Of a stretch of DNA of 64,000 nucleotides, positions 54,773 through 64,000 are shown piece after piece. Position numbers and translations under genes: made by a program. Source of the stretch: Arthrobacter zhangbolii (GTDB lineage Bacteria > Actinomycetota > Actinomycetes > Actinomycetales > Micrococcaceae). The stretch is from contig NZ_CP094984.1 in assembly GCF_022869865.1 (NCBI RefSeq), positions 1,116,001 through 1,180,000 of the forward strand, in the 5' to 3' direction. The first letter of the stretch is position 1. Every line of letters starts with the position of its first letter. Below the pieces are notes generated by a model. That model was not told where the DNA came from and did not search any database. It saw only the letters and a list, made by a program, of their open reading frames with translations.

Positions 54773-54981
54773 CCGTCTGCTTCAAACCCTGCCGGTCCGG
54801 CGCCTGGTGGTTCGCCGTATGTACCGGTGAGGCGGGCAACCGCCTCACCGGGCAGCATCTGCTGTACAGCGGCTGTGCGGTGTGTGTCGGCTGCCTCCGT
54901 GACCTACCCCCGAACGCCGTAGACTGGAACGGATACCGGTTACATACCGAAACGTTCCTATATAAGACGCATGGGAGACTC

Positions 54982-55278
54982 ATGTCTGAGATCAATCGTG
55001 AGGCCGTGGCGCATCTGGCGCGGCTGGCCCACATTGAGATGACCAACGACGAGCTGGACAAGATGGCCGGCGAACTCGATGTCATCGTGGATTCGATCAA
55101 ATCCGTAAGCGAAGTTGCCGGCGAGGACATCCCGGCCACCTCCCACCCCATCCCGCTGACCAACGTCTTCCGCGAGGACGTTGTGGGGCAGACGCTGACC
55201 AACGAGGAAGCCCTGTCCGGTGCGCCCGACAATGCCGCCGGCCGCTTCAAGGTCCCTGCCATCCTGGATGAGGAGTAA
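54982..55278 (+). CDS. gatC: Aspartyl/glutamyl-tRNA amidotransferase subunit C
   Basis: A 98-residue subunit that holds GatA and GatB together. It shows [13 protein letters not shown] near the start, [14 protein letters not shown] in the middle and [10 protein letters not shown] at the end. The ATG at 54982 has GGGAGA four bases upstream and starts the family sequence directly, although the frame opens earlier. It leads the gatCAB operon that makes Gln-tRNA(Gln) and Asn-tRNA(Asn) by transamidation. Confidence 0.95.
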   Translation: MSEINREAVAHLARLAHIEMTNDELDKMAGELDVIVDSIKSVSEVAGEDIPATSHPIPLTNVFREDVVGQTLTNEEALSGAPDNAAGRFKVPAILDEE

Positions 55279-55286
55279 AAGCTTCC

Positions 55287-56789
<1,503 letters not shown>

Positions 56790-58307
56790 ATGTCCGTCCA
56801 CATCCAGGATGAAACCCTGTCCTTCGAAGAGGCCATGGAGAAGTACGACCCGGTGCTGGGGTTCGAGGTCCACGTGGAGCTGAACACCAAAACCAAGATG
56901 TTCTCCGATGCGCCGAACATCTTCGGCGACGAGCCCAACACTGCCGTCACCCCGGTGGACCTGGGCATGCCCGGCGTCCTGCCCGTGGTGAACAAAAAGG
57001 CCGTGGAGTACTCGATCCTGATCGGCCTGGCCCTGAACTGCAAGATCGCCGAATCCTGCACCTTTGCCCGGAAGCAGTACTTCTACCCGGACACGCCCAA
57101 GAACTTCCAGACCTCCCAGTACGAAGATCCCATTGCGTACGACGGCTACCTGGACATCGAGCTGGAAGACGGCACCGTCTTCCGGGTCGAGATTGAGCGT
57201 GCCCACATGGAAGAGGACGCCGGCAAGCTCACCCACATGGGTGGTGCGGCAGGCCGCATCCAGGGCGCCGACTTCTCCCTGGTGGACTACAACCGTGCCG
57301 GCGTGCCGCTGGTGGAGATTGTCACCAAGCCTATTGAAGGCGCCGGATCCCGTGCCCCCGAACTGGCCAAGGCCTACGTGGCCGCCATCCGGGAAATCGT
57401 GAAGAACCTTGGCGTTTCCGACGCGAAGATGGAACGTGGCAACGTGCGCTGCGACGCGAACGTTTCGCTGCGCCCGCACGGCCAGGAGAAGTTTGGCACG
57501 CGTTCGGAAACGAAGAACGTGAACTCGCTGCGCGCCGTCGAACGCGCCGTCCGCTTCGAAATCCAGCGCCACGCCGCCGTGCTGGACTCCGGCAACACGA
57601 TTGTCCAGGAAACCCGGCACTGGCACGAGGACACCCGCTCCACCACCTCGGGCCGGCCGAAATCCGACGCCGATGACTACCGCTACTTCCCGGAGCCTGA
57701 CCTCGTTCCCGTGGTCACCTCCAAGGAATGGATCGAAGAGCTCCGCGCCCAGCTGCCCGAACCGCCGGCTGAACGCCGCAAGCGGCTCAAGGAAGACTGG
57801 GGCTACTCGGACGCCGAGTTCCGCGACGTGGTGAACGCCGGCGTCATGGAAGCCATCGAGGAAACCATTGCCGCAGGCGCTTCCGCGCAGGTTGCCCGCA
57901 AATGGTGGATGGGTGAGGTTGCCCGCCGTGCCAAGGAAGCCGAAGTGGATCCGGTGGACGTGGGCGTTACGCCGGAACTGATCGTGGAACTGGACCGCCT
58001 GGTGCAGGCCGGCAAAATCAACGACAAGCTGGCCCGCCAGGTCCTCGACGGCGTGCTCGCCGGCGAAGGCACCCCGGAGGAAGTCATTGAAAAGCGCGGC
58101 CTGGCCGTCGTTTCCGATGACGGGCCCCTGCTCGAAGCGATCGACGCCGCCCTGGCCGCACAGCCGGACGTTGCGGACAAGATCCGCGGCGGCAAGGTCC
58201 AGGCTGTCGGCGCCATCGTGGGCGGAGTCATGAAGGCGACCCGCGGTCAGGCCGACGCCGGCCGCGTGCGCGAGCTGATCCTCGAACGCCTGGGCGTCCA
58301 GGGCTAG
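56790..58307 (+). CDS. gatB: Aspartyl/glutamyl-tRNA amidotransferase subunit B
   Basis: A 505-residue kinase and tRNA-binding subunit that phosphorylates the misacylated glutamate or aspartate and accepts ammonia from GatA. VLGFEVHVELNTKTKMFSD, NRAGVPLVEIVT and RCDANVSLRP are the family motifs, and the C-terminal YqeY-like domain follows. It begins at the base after the gatA stop. A terminator lies just downstream. Confidence 0.97.
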   Translation: MSVHIQDETLSFEEAMEKYDPVLGFEVHVELNTKTKMFSDAPNIFGDEPNTAVTPVDLGMPGVLPVVNKKAVEYSILIGLALNCKIAESCTFARKQYFYPDTPKNFQTSQYEDPIAYDGYLDIELEDGTVFRVEIERAHMEEDAGKLTHMGGAAGRIQGADFSLVDYNRAGVPLVEIVTKPIEGAGSRAPELAKAYVAAIREIVKNLGVSDAKMERGNVRCDANVSLRPHGQEKFGTRSETKNVNSLRAVERAVRFEIQRHAAVLDSGNTIVQETRHWHEDTRSTTSGRPKSDADDYRYFPEPDLVPVVTSKEWIEELRAQLPEPPAERRKRLKEDWGYSDAEFRDVVNAGVMEAIEETIAAGASAQVARKWWMGEVARRAKEAEVDPVDVGVTPELIVELDRLVQAGKINDKLARQVLDGVLAGEGTPEEVIEKRGLAVVSDDGPLLEAIDAALAAQPDVADKIRGGKVQAVGAIVGGVMKATRGQADAGRVRELILERLGVQG

Positions 58308-58324
58308 TCAGGCTGGTGCTGAAG

Positions 58325-58354
58325 ACCGGCCCCGGGTCATCCGGGGCCGGTTTT
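58325..58354 (+). terminator. Terminator after gatCAB
   Basis: A perfect 11-bp stem (ACCGGCCCCGG with CCGGGGCCGGT) with loop GTCAT, followed by TTTT, 17 bases after the gatB stop. Confidence 0.88.
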
Positions 58355-58358
58355 CGCG

Positions 58359-59123
58359 TTAAGCCCCCGGGTCAGCGTGCCGTGCCCAATAGTCGGTGGT
58401 TTCCTCCATGCTGCGCTCCACTATCCTCTCCATCGCCGCCTGCGCGGATGCGGCATCCCCTGCCTGCACAGCCAGGGCTATATCCATGTGCAGCTGCAGA
58501 GCCTCCTCATGAGGCACTTCCGGGACCAGGCCGTAATGCGTGCGGCCGGTCAGGACCTCCGCCACCAGCCGGTGCAGCTGGGCGAACATCTCATTGCCGG
58601 AGGCTGTCAGCAGCAGCTGGTGGAACTGGACATCCAGGCGAAGGAACTCTGCGGCATTTCCGGTTTTGCCGGCGGCCCACATGCCACCGGACAACCGCAG
58701 CAGGTCAGCGGCCTGCCCGGGAGCGGCGCGTCCGGCGGCCAGCCGGGCTGCCTGCGGCTCGACGGCGGTGCGCAGCTCAGCGAGGGAGCGCAGCTGGCTT
58801 AGCCGCTCCGAAGTGGCCAGCCGCCACCGGATAATCAACGGGTCGAAGAGATTCCAGGACTGGACCGGAAGTATCTGCACTCCGACCCTGCGGCGCGGCG
58901 CGACCATTCCCATGGCCGAAAGCACCCGCAGCACCTCGCGGATGACTGAGCGGGAGACAGCAAGCTTCTCCTCGAACTGCTCGGTGCGCAGGATCTCCCC
59001 GGCGGCCAGGCGGCCCTCGCAAATGGCCAGCCCCAGATCCTCGAGAACGCGTGCATGCAGACCGGAGACAGCGGTGCCGGCCGCTGGGTTGCCGGTGGTG
59101 TGGCCGTCGGACGTCGTCGTCAT
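58359..59123 (-). CDS. GntR/FadR-family regulator, DgoR-like
   Basis: A 254-residue repressor-type protein. The winged helix (about 20-90) has GEILRTEQFEEKLAVSRSV and IREVLRVLSAMGMV. The FCD ligand domain (about 110-240) keeps the metal-binding pattern with LDVQFHQLL and later histidines in ALQLHMDIAL. Such regulators of sugar-acid operons sense the substrate or an intermediate. It is divergent from the galactonate-type ABC operon, the position of DgoR. I use the ATG at 59123, where TATGAT lies six bases upstream as a leaderless -10; an in-frame alternative begins at 59153. Confidence 0.9.
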   Translation of the reverse strand: MTTTSDGHTTGNPAAGTAVSGLHARVLEDLGLAICEGRLAAGEILRTEQFEEKLAVSRSVIREVLRVLSAMGMVAPRRRVGVQILPVQSWNLFDPLIIRWRLATSERLSQLRSLAELRTAVEPQAARLAAGRAAPGQAADLLRLSGGMWAAGKTGNAAEFLRLDVQFHQLLLTASGNEMFAQLHRLVAEVLTGRTHYGLVPEVPHEEALQLHMDIALAVQAGDAASAQAAMERIVERSMEETTDYWARHADPGA

Positions 59124-59258
59124 CGTTGAATCATACGGCTTTAAAAAAACCATTGATTAAGTATGATTTAGCGTCTTAGACTCTGCTCACCGCGGAAGCA
59201 ACGAGGCATCCGCGCGGGGGTTCCTCGCCTGAGGCGGCCCCGGACGGACGGAGACGGC
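59124..59258. promoter_or_regulatory. Divergent promoters with AATCATAC/GTATGATT operator arms
   Basis: AATCATAC (59129-59136) and its exact inverse GTATGATT (59161-59168) flank a 24-base AT-rich core. Each arm contains TATGAT on the strand of the gene it faces: minus strand for the regulator (six bases before its ATG) and plus strand for the ABC operon. So both -10 elements are part of the inverted repeat, and a dimer or tetramer bound there would shut both promoters. Confidence 0.55.
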
Positions 59259-60545
59259 GTGGGGCGCAAAGAACTTTCACGGACCGCAGCAGTGCTGACA
59301 GCTTTGGCATTGGGACTGACCGCCTGCGGCAGCGGAGACGACGGGGGAGCCGAAGGCTCGGACACGGTGCGGGTCACGGTGGCCAACCATGTGTGGACGG
59401 ACACCATCAAGGAAGCCATCCCCGAGTTCGAAGAGGAAACCGGGCTCAAGGTGGAACTCACCCAGCTGGGCGAGGACCAGCTCTCGGACCAGTACAACGT
59501 AAAACTCAATGCAGGTTCGGATGAGATTGACGTCATGATGTACCGGCCCCTGCAGGAGGGGCGGCTGTTCGCAGACAACGGCTATCTCGCTGACCTGACG
59601 GACCGGGTTGAGGCCAACGCGGACTGGGAGTGGAGCGACTTCCAGGAAGGGCCGGTGACCGCAACCACCTTCGAGGACAAGGTGGTAGGTGTCCCGATCA
59701 TCACCGAGCGTGAGGTGCTGTACTACCGAAAGGACCTGCTCGACGCTGCAGGCCTGGAGGTCCCGGCCACCATGGAGGAACTGGAAGCCGCTGCTAAAAC
59801 GATCTCCGAGGCGAACCCCGGCACGGCCGGCTTCGTGGCCCGCACCGGTAAATCCGCAGCAGTCACCCAGTTCTCCAGCTTCCTTTTCAGTTTCGGCGGT
59901 GACTTCATCGAGGATGGCGAGTCAGCTGTATCCAGCAAGGAGGCCAAGGAGGCCTATGCCTTCTACGGCGGACTCATCAACAACTACGGGCCCGAAAACG
60001 TCAGTACCGATATGAGCTGGTCCGAGGCCATGGCGATCTTCACCCAGGGTGGTGCCGCCTTCTACACGGAAGCCGATTCGCTCTATAAGAACGCGACTGA
60101 CCCTGCGAAGTCCAAGGTGGCCGACACCGTCGGTTTCGCACCGCTGCCGGCCGGACCGGCGGGGTCGAAGCCGTACAACATTCCGTCCTGGAGCCTGGCC
60201 ATCAACGAAGCGTCGCAGAACCAGGACAACGCCTGGAAGTTCATCGAATGGGCCACCAGCAAAGACATGACCATGCAGATCCAGCAGGGCGGCGTCCCCG
60301 GTCCCCGCGCCTCCGTGTGGGCGGATGCCGGCGGAACATCCACCTACCCGGAGGACCTGGCCGAGGCGATCAGCATCAGCGCCGAAAACGGCGTCGGCCA
60401 TGACCGGCCGCTGGTGAAGTCGGTGGGCGAGGCACGCGAAATTGTCGGTGCACCCATCGTGGCCGCCATCACCGGAGCGGATTCCGATGCGGAGGCGGAC
60501 ACCGCCCACGAAGCCTTCGAAAAGTTCCTCGAGGGCGAACAGTAA
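59259..60545 (+). CDS. ABC transporter sugar-acid binding lipoprotein
   Basis: A 428-residue extracellular solute-binding protein of the family that serves MalFG-type importers. The signal peptide ends in the lipobox LTAC (Cys23). VANHVWTDTIKEAIPEFEEETG and later IPSWSLAINEASQNQDNAWKFIEW fit family 1 binding proteins. The start is GTG at 59259. Gene context with dgoD suggests D-galactonate or a related aldonate as ligand; the sequence alone does not fix it. The matching ATPase is not in the window and may be shared. Confidence 0.9.
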   Translation: MGRKELSRTAAVLTALALGLTACGSGDDGGAEGSDTVRVTVANHVWTDTIKEAIPEFEEETGLKVELTQLGEDQLSDQYNVKLNAGSDEIDVMMYRPLQEGRLFADNGYLADLTDRVEANADWEWSDFQEGPVTATTFEDKVVGVPIITEREVLYYRKDLLDAAGLEVPATMEELEAAAKTISEANPGTAGFVARTGKSAAVTQFSSFLFSFGGDFIEDGESAVSSKEAKEAYAFYGGLINNYGPENVSTDMSWSEAMAIFTQGGAAFYTEADSLYKNATDPAKSKVADTVGFAPLPAGPAGSKPYNIPSWSLAINEASQNQDNAWKFIEWATSKDMTMQIQQGGVPGPRASVWADAGGTSTYPEDLAEAISISAENGVGHDRPLVKSVGEAREIVGAPIVAAITGADSDAEADTAHEAFEKFLEGEQ

Positions 60546-60547
60546 GC

Positions 60548-60578
60548 CCCGGGCTGCCGGCCTGCCCGGCAGCCCGGG
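60548..60578 (+). promoter_or_regulatory. Intercistronic hairpin after the binding protein gene
   Basis: A perfect 13-bp stem (CCCGGGCTGCCGG with CCGGCAGCCCGGG) and a 5-base loop, 2 bases after the stop. It would protect or partly terminate the message, giving more binding protein than permease, a common arrangement in ABC operons. Confidence 0.65.
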
Positions 60579-60614
60579 TTCCTTCCTCCCGTACCTGCTT
60601 TCAAAGGCGAAAAC

Positions 60615-61538
60615 ATGTCCGTTGCCACCGCCCCGGCCAGGAAAACCGCGGGGCAGTCCTTCTCCGACTGGGCGAACGCCCACCGCAAATGGTTGTTCGC
60701 TGCTCCGGCGATGATCTTCGTCGGGATCCTCATCATTTTTCCCGTCGCCTGGACCGTCTACCTAAGCCTGACCGATGCTTCGGGATCCGTCCGCGCCGAT
60801 TCCGATTTCATCGGCCTGGAGAATTACCTGAGCGTCCTCACTGACACCGACCGGTTCTGGCCGGCCGCCGGCCGCACCGCCTACTTCACGGTCACGGCCC
60901 TCGCAGTGGAAATGGTGCTGGGTATGTGCATCGCCCTGCTGCTGTGGCGTCCGTTCCGCGGCGAAAAATGGGTCCGGGTGGCCATCCTGCTGCCGCTGGT
61001 GGCCACGCCGGTTGCGGTGGGCATGATGTGGCGGCTGATTTTCGACCCCAACATCGGATTCGCCAACCAGATGCTGGGCTGGGTGGGCATCCCGCCGCAG
61101 CCGTGGCTGTCCGGCGTCGAGAGCGCCCTGCCGACCACCATTTTTATCGACATCTGGCAATGGACGCCGATGATCGTGCTGATCCTGCTTGCCGGGCTGA
61201 CCTCGCTGTCCGAGGAACCCGACGAAGCTGCCCGGATTGACGGCGCCAACGCATGGCAGCGCTTCTGGTACGTGACCCTGCCGCTGATGATGCCGACAGT
61301 CATTGTGGCCGTGCTGCTGCGCAGCATCGACGCCCTGAAAACCTTCGACATCCTTTATGCCACGAAAGGCAAGGGCGGAGGCTCGTTCAACGAAGTGGAA
61401 ACCCTGAACATCTACGCCTACGGGCTGAGCTTTGACTACAACAAGTACGGGCTGTCATCCACGGTGCTGATCCTGTTTTTCCTGATCATTGTCAGCATCA
61501 TGTTCCTTTTGACCCGCCGCCGGAAGGGAACCCCATGA
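60615..61538 (+). CDS. ABC transporter permease (MalF-type)
   Basis: A 307-residue inner-membrane permease with six predicted helices. The N-terminal helix is in LFAAPAMIFVGILIIFPVAW, and the EAA loop that contacts the ATPase reads EEPDEAARIDGANAWQRFWYV. It pairs with the next gene to form the channel for the sugar acid. ATGA overlap links the two. Confidence 0.93.
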   Translation: MSVATAPARKTAGQSFSDWANAHRKWLFAAPAMIFVGILIIFPVAWTVYLSLTDASGSVRADSDFIGLENYLSVLTDTDRFWPAAGRTAYFTVTALAVEMVLGMCIALLLWRPFRGEKWVRVAILLPLVATPVAVGMMWRLIFDPNIGFANQMLGWVGIPPQPWLSGVESALPTTIFIDIWQWTPMIVLILLAGLTSLSEEPDEAARIDGANAWQRFWYVTLPLMMPTVIVAVLLRSIDALKTFDILYATKGKGGGSFNEVETLNIYAYGLSFDYNKYGLSSTVLILFFLIIVSIMFLLTRRRKGTP

Positions 61539-62410
61539 GCACCGTCACCGAACTTCCCGAGTCCTTTGCCCCCGTGCTGGCTCCGCGCCGGAAGCCGCTG
61601 CGCAGCCGGGCCTACAAGGCCTTCCGCGTCTGCGCGCTGGTGGTGGTGGTCCTGGCGCTGCTGGCACCGCTCGCCTGGATGGTGCTCGCCTCCTTCAAGA
61701 CCAACGTGGACATCTATGACGCGGCAAAATCCCTGGTCTTCACGCCGACATTCGAGAACTACTCCAATGTCCTGCAGCGCAACAACTATTTCGTCTTCAT
61801 CTTCAACAGCTTCTGGGTGGCCTTTGCCTCCACGCTGCTCTCCCTGCTTCTGGGGGTACCGGCGGCGTATGCCATGAGCAGGTTTTCCATGCAGCGCTCG
61901 GCGCTGGTGGTCCTCATGGCCCGGATCATCCCGGGCGTGAGCCTGCTGGTGCCCTGGTACTACGTATTTTCCAACCTGCGGATGGTGGGCGGCTTCAGCG
62001 TGCTGATCCTCAGCCACATGTTCGTCGCCCTGCCGCTGATCGTCTACATCATGATGAGCTACTTCGACTCGCTGCCGGTGGAGCTGGAAGAGTCGGCGCA
62101 GGTGGACGGCCTCTCACCCATCGGCGCGTTCCGGCTGATCACGCTGCCCCTGTCACTGCCGGGCATCATGACGGCAGGAATCCTCGCCTTCATCTTTTCC
62201 TGGAACAACTTTATGTTTGCCCTGGTGCTCTCCGGAGCGTCCACCAAGACCTTGCCGGTGGCCATCTTCGACTTTGTCTCCTACGCCAGCATCGACTGGG
62301 GCGGGCTGATGGCAGCAGCCACAGTGGTCACGATTCCCATCATGGTCATAGCCCTGTTCACACAAAAATATGTGGTCAGCGGGCTGACGGCCGGGGCCAC
62401 GAAGGGATAG
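61535..62410 (+). CDS. ABC transporter permease (MalG-type)
   Basis: A 291-residue permease with six helices. The EAA loop is ELEESAQVDGLSPIGAFRLI, and the family C-terminus TQKYVVSGLTAGATKG is present. Its start overlaps the previous stop as ATGA. It is followed 3 bases later by the dehydratase gene, so uptake and breakdown are on one message. Confidence 0.93.
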   Translation: MSTVTELPESFAPVLAPRRKPLRSRAYKAFRVCALVVVVLALLAPLAWMVLASFKTNVDIYDAAKSLVFTPTFENYSNVLQRNNYFVFIFNSFWVAFASTLLSLLLGVPAAYAMSRFSMQRSALVVLMARIIPGVSLLVPWYYVFSNLRMVGGFSVLILSHMFVALPLIVYIMMSYFDSLPVELEESAQVDGLSPIGAFRLITLPLSLPGIMTAGILAFIFSWNNFMFALVLSGASTKTLPVAIFDFVSYASIDWGGLMAAATVVTIPIMVIALFTQKYVVSGLTAGATKG

Positions 62411-62413
62411 CAC

Positions 62414-63559
62414 ATGCGGGTTGACCGGGTAGAAACTTTTATGGTGCCGCCCCGCTGGCTGTTTGTCCGGGTGGAAACCGATTCAGGCATCGTCGGGTGG
62501 GGCGAGGCCACCTGCGAGGGCCGGTCCGAAACGGTCCGGACAGCCGTGGAGCAGCTGGCCGAGCTCCTGATGGGACGGGACCCCCTGCGGATCGAGGACA
62601 ACTGGCAGGTGCTGACCAAGGGGTCCTTCTATCGGGGCGGGCCGATCTTGGCCAGCGCGGTCTCCGGACTGGACCAGGCGCTCTGGGATATTGCCGGCAA
62701 ACACTTCGGCACACCGGTACATCAGTTGCTGGGTGGTCACGTCCGGGACAGGATCCGGATGTACGGCTGGGTGGGAGGTGATGATCCCGGTGAAGTGGCA
62801 GACCACATCAGTGCGCAGATGGACGCAGGACTAACCGCGGTCAAAATGAATGCCAGCGGCAGGATGGCTGCCGTGGCCACCGTGGCGGAACTGGACGCCG
62901 TCGTCCGCCGGGTGGCAGCCGCACGTGAGGTCCTTGGCGACAGCCGGGACGTGGCGGTGGACTTCCACGGCCGATTCTCGGTGGCTAATGTGCGCCGGGT
63001 TGCACCGCTGCTGGAACCCTACCGGCCATTCTTCCTGGAGGAACCGGTCCTGCCGGAGAACCCGCACCTGCTGCAGTCCGTCACCGCCGCCACCAGTATT
63101 CCCGTCTCCACCGGTGAACGGCTCTATAGCCGGCAGGAGTTCCTCCCCGTACTCCAGGCCGGAATTGCGGTGGCGCAGCCGGACCTCTCCCATGCCGGCG
63201 GCATCACGGAGGTGCGCCGGATCGCGTCCCTGGCCGAGATCTATGACGTCCAGCTGGCACCGCACTGCCCGCTGGGGCCGCTGGCGCTGGCAGCCTGCCT
63301 GCAGGTGGGGTTCGCGACCCCGAACTTCCTGATCCAGGAACAGAGCATCGGCATTCACTACAACCAGGGCGCCGAGGTCCTCGATTATGTGGTGGACAAG
63401 GCTCCGTTTGCCTTCATCAACGGGCATATCGAACGAATGACGGGTCCGGGCCTGGGGATTGAAGTGGATGAACAAGCGGTGCGGTCCGCAGACAAGCGCG
63501 GGCACGCCTGGCGTGGACCGGTCTGGCGGCACAGCGACGGCTCCTTCGCGGAATGGTAG
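62414..63559 (+). CDS. dgoD: D-galactonate dehydratase
   Basis: A 381-residue enolase-superfamily enzyme removing water from D-galactonate to give 2-keto-3-deoxygalactonate. Metal ligands are Asp183 (VAVDFHGR), Glu209 (FFLEEP) and Glu235 (STGERLY); acid-base histidines are His185 and His284 (APHCPLGP). These positions match E. coli DgoD almost exactly (183, 209, 235, 185, 285). Relatives can act on other aldonates, so the substrate is probable, not certain. It begins 3 bases after the permease stop. Confidence 0.93.
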   Translation: MRVDRVETFMVPPRWLFVRVETDSGIVGWGEATCEGRSETVRTAVEQLAELLMGRDPLRIEDNWQVLTKGSFYRGGPILASAVSGLDQALWDIAGKHFGTPVHQLLGGHVRDRIRMYGWVGGDDPGEVADHISAQMDAGLTAVKMNASGRMAAVATVAELDAVVRRVAAAREVLGDSRDVAVDFHGRFSVANVRRVAPLLEPYRPFFLEEPVLPENPHLLQSVTAATSIPVSTGERLYSRQEFLPVLQAGIAVAQPDLSHAGGITEVRRIASLAEIYDVQLAPHCPLGPLALAACLQVGFATPNFLIQEQSIGIHYNQGAEVLDYVVDKAPFAFINGHIERMTGPGLGIEVDEQAVRSADKRGHAWRGPVWRHSDGSFAEW

Positions 63560-63565
63560 GCAGAA

Positions 63566-64000
63566 ATGACAACTGACGAGTTCCTGCCCGCCCTGCTTCG
63601 GGGGCGGCTGGTGGCGATTATCCGGGGGACGGACGGCAAGGCCGCCGTCGCCGCCGCCCGGGCACTGTTCGAGGAGGGTATCTCCTATGTGGAGATCACC
63701 CTGACAACCCCGGGGGCGCTGGAGGCAATCGAGACCCTTGGCGGCGGCAGTGCGCCGGGACACTGGGTGGGTGCCGGATCTGTAATTACCGCGGCGCAGG
63801 CCAGCGATGCGGCGGCGGCCGGTGCCCGGTTCATAGTGACGCCGGGAGTTACGGAGTCCGTCGCAGCAGCCGTCCGGCTGGATGTGCCGGTACTGGCCGG
63901 CGCTTACACAGCCACGGAGGCGGTGGCAGCCATGGCGCAGGGTGCGGCGGCGGTAAAGCTCTTCCCTGCCTCGGCCGGCGGACCGGGGTACCTGAAGGCG
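63566..64000 (+). CDS. KDPG/KDPGal-type aldolase (3' partial)
   Basis: The first 145 residues of a class I aldolase cut by the window end. It shows LVAIIRG (Arg20), YVEITLTTPG (Glu43), GAGSV, RFIVTPGV, AGAYTATE and the Schiff-base lysine AVKLFPAS (Lys131), the series found in Eda/DgoA proteins. Right after dgoD, the likely reaction is cleavage of 2-keto-3-deoxy-6-phosphogalactonate to pyruvate and glyceraldehyde-3-phosphate. The kinase DgoK would be expected beyond the window. The start at 63566 lies 6 bases after the dgoD stop. Confidence 0.9.
   Translation, partial: MTTDEFLPALLRGRLVAIIRGTDGKAAVAAARALFEEGISYVEITLTTPGALEAIETLGGGSAPGHWVGAGSVITAAQASDAAAAGARFIVTPGVTESVAAAVRLDVPVLAGAYTATEAVAAMAQGAAAVKLFPASAGGPGYLKA

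Noticed and set aside
54773-54981. Possible tRNA or riboswitch upstream of gatC
   Set aside because: No cloverleaf or conserved riboswitch core could be found; only promoter-like TAGACT and TATAAG pieces.

Overview
The window is high-GC, densely packed DNA from an actinobacterium, most likely an Arthrobacter-like member of the Micrococcaceae. Supporting markers are an acyl-CoA carboxylase with a small epsilon subunit, an LpdA-type quinone dehydrogenase without the redox disulfide, SCO4848-, DUF2505- and DUF6457-family proteins, a DksA-like zinc-finger protein, many GTG starts, and several apparently leaderless promoters. I see no rRNA, tRNA, CRISPR array, insertion sequence or prophage. Assignments rest on reading motifs; no database search was run.

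Layout. 0-9.1 kb: end of sufU, then a surface and signalling block: GT4 glycosyltransferase, UDP-glucose dehydrogenase, two paralogous membrane histidine kinases flanking one OmpR-type regulator, a degenerate Hpt protein, a VanZ-like protein and a low-molecular-weight tyrosine phosphatase. 9.3-12.8 kb: a five-gene SipW/TasA-like export locus. 12.8-21.6 kb: nhaA, small conserved membrane and DUF proteins, a lipoprotein, a secreted M28 aminopeptidase and mfd. 21.6-24.5 kb: an unusual stretch of short genes: a 45-aa leaderless membrane protein with twin upstream repeats, an 83-aa membrane protein, deoC, and a 46-aa secreted peptide gene divergent from a TPR-only protein with AT-rich codons. 24.6-26.6 kb: a translationally coupled STAS-like protein and a GGDEF-EAL c-di-GMP enzyme. 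26.6-31.3 kb: purine nucleoside salvage (PNP, phospho-sugar mutase) and lpdA. 31.5-43.4 kb: an MHS-family transporter, then the biotin-dependent acyl-CoA carboxylase set (alpha, beta, epsilon, birA) interspersed with maf, a dicarboxylate symporter, a DUF885 protein, a short-chain dehydrogenase and a decayed gene. 43.4-54.8 kb: PH-domain protein, class III adenylate cyclase, PP2C phosphatase, DUF6457, an FdhF/YdeP-like molybdoenzyme, ligA, an inositol monophosphatase-like protein, acetyltransferases, a methyltransferase and a DksA-like protein. 55-58.3 kb: gatCAB. 58.4 kb to the end: a GntR regulator divergent from an ABC sugar-acid importer, dgoD and a KDPG/KDPGal-type aldolase cut by the window edge, read together as a D-galactonate catabolic operon.

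How the genes work together. PNP, the mutase and DeoC can carry (deoxy)nucleosides into central metabolism. AccBC-like alpha, AccD-like beta, AccE and BirA make a complete carboxylase. The dgo block pairs uptake with the dehydratase and aldolase steps. The most novel-looking candidate is the secreted peptide/TPR pair at 23.0-24.5 kb, which resembles a peptide-pheromone and TPR-receptor arrangement but has no recognisable DNA-binding domain.
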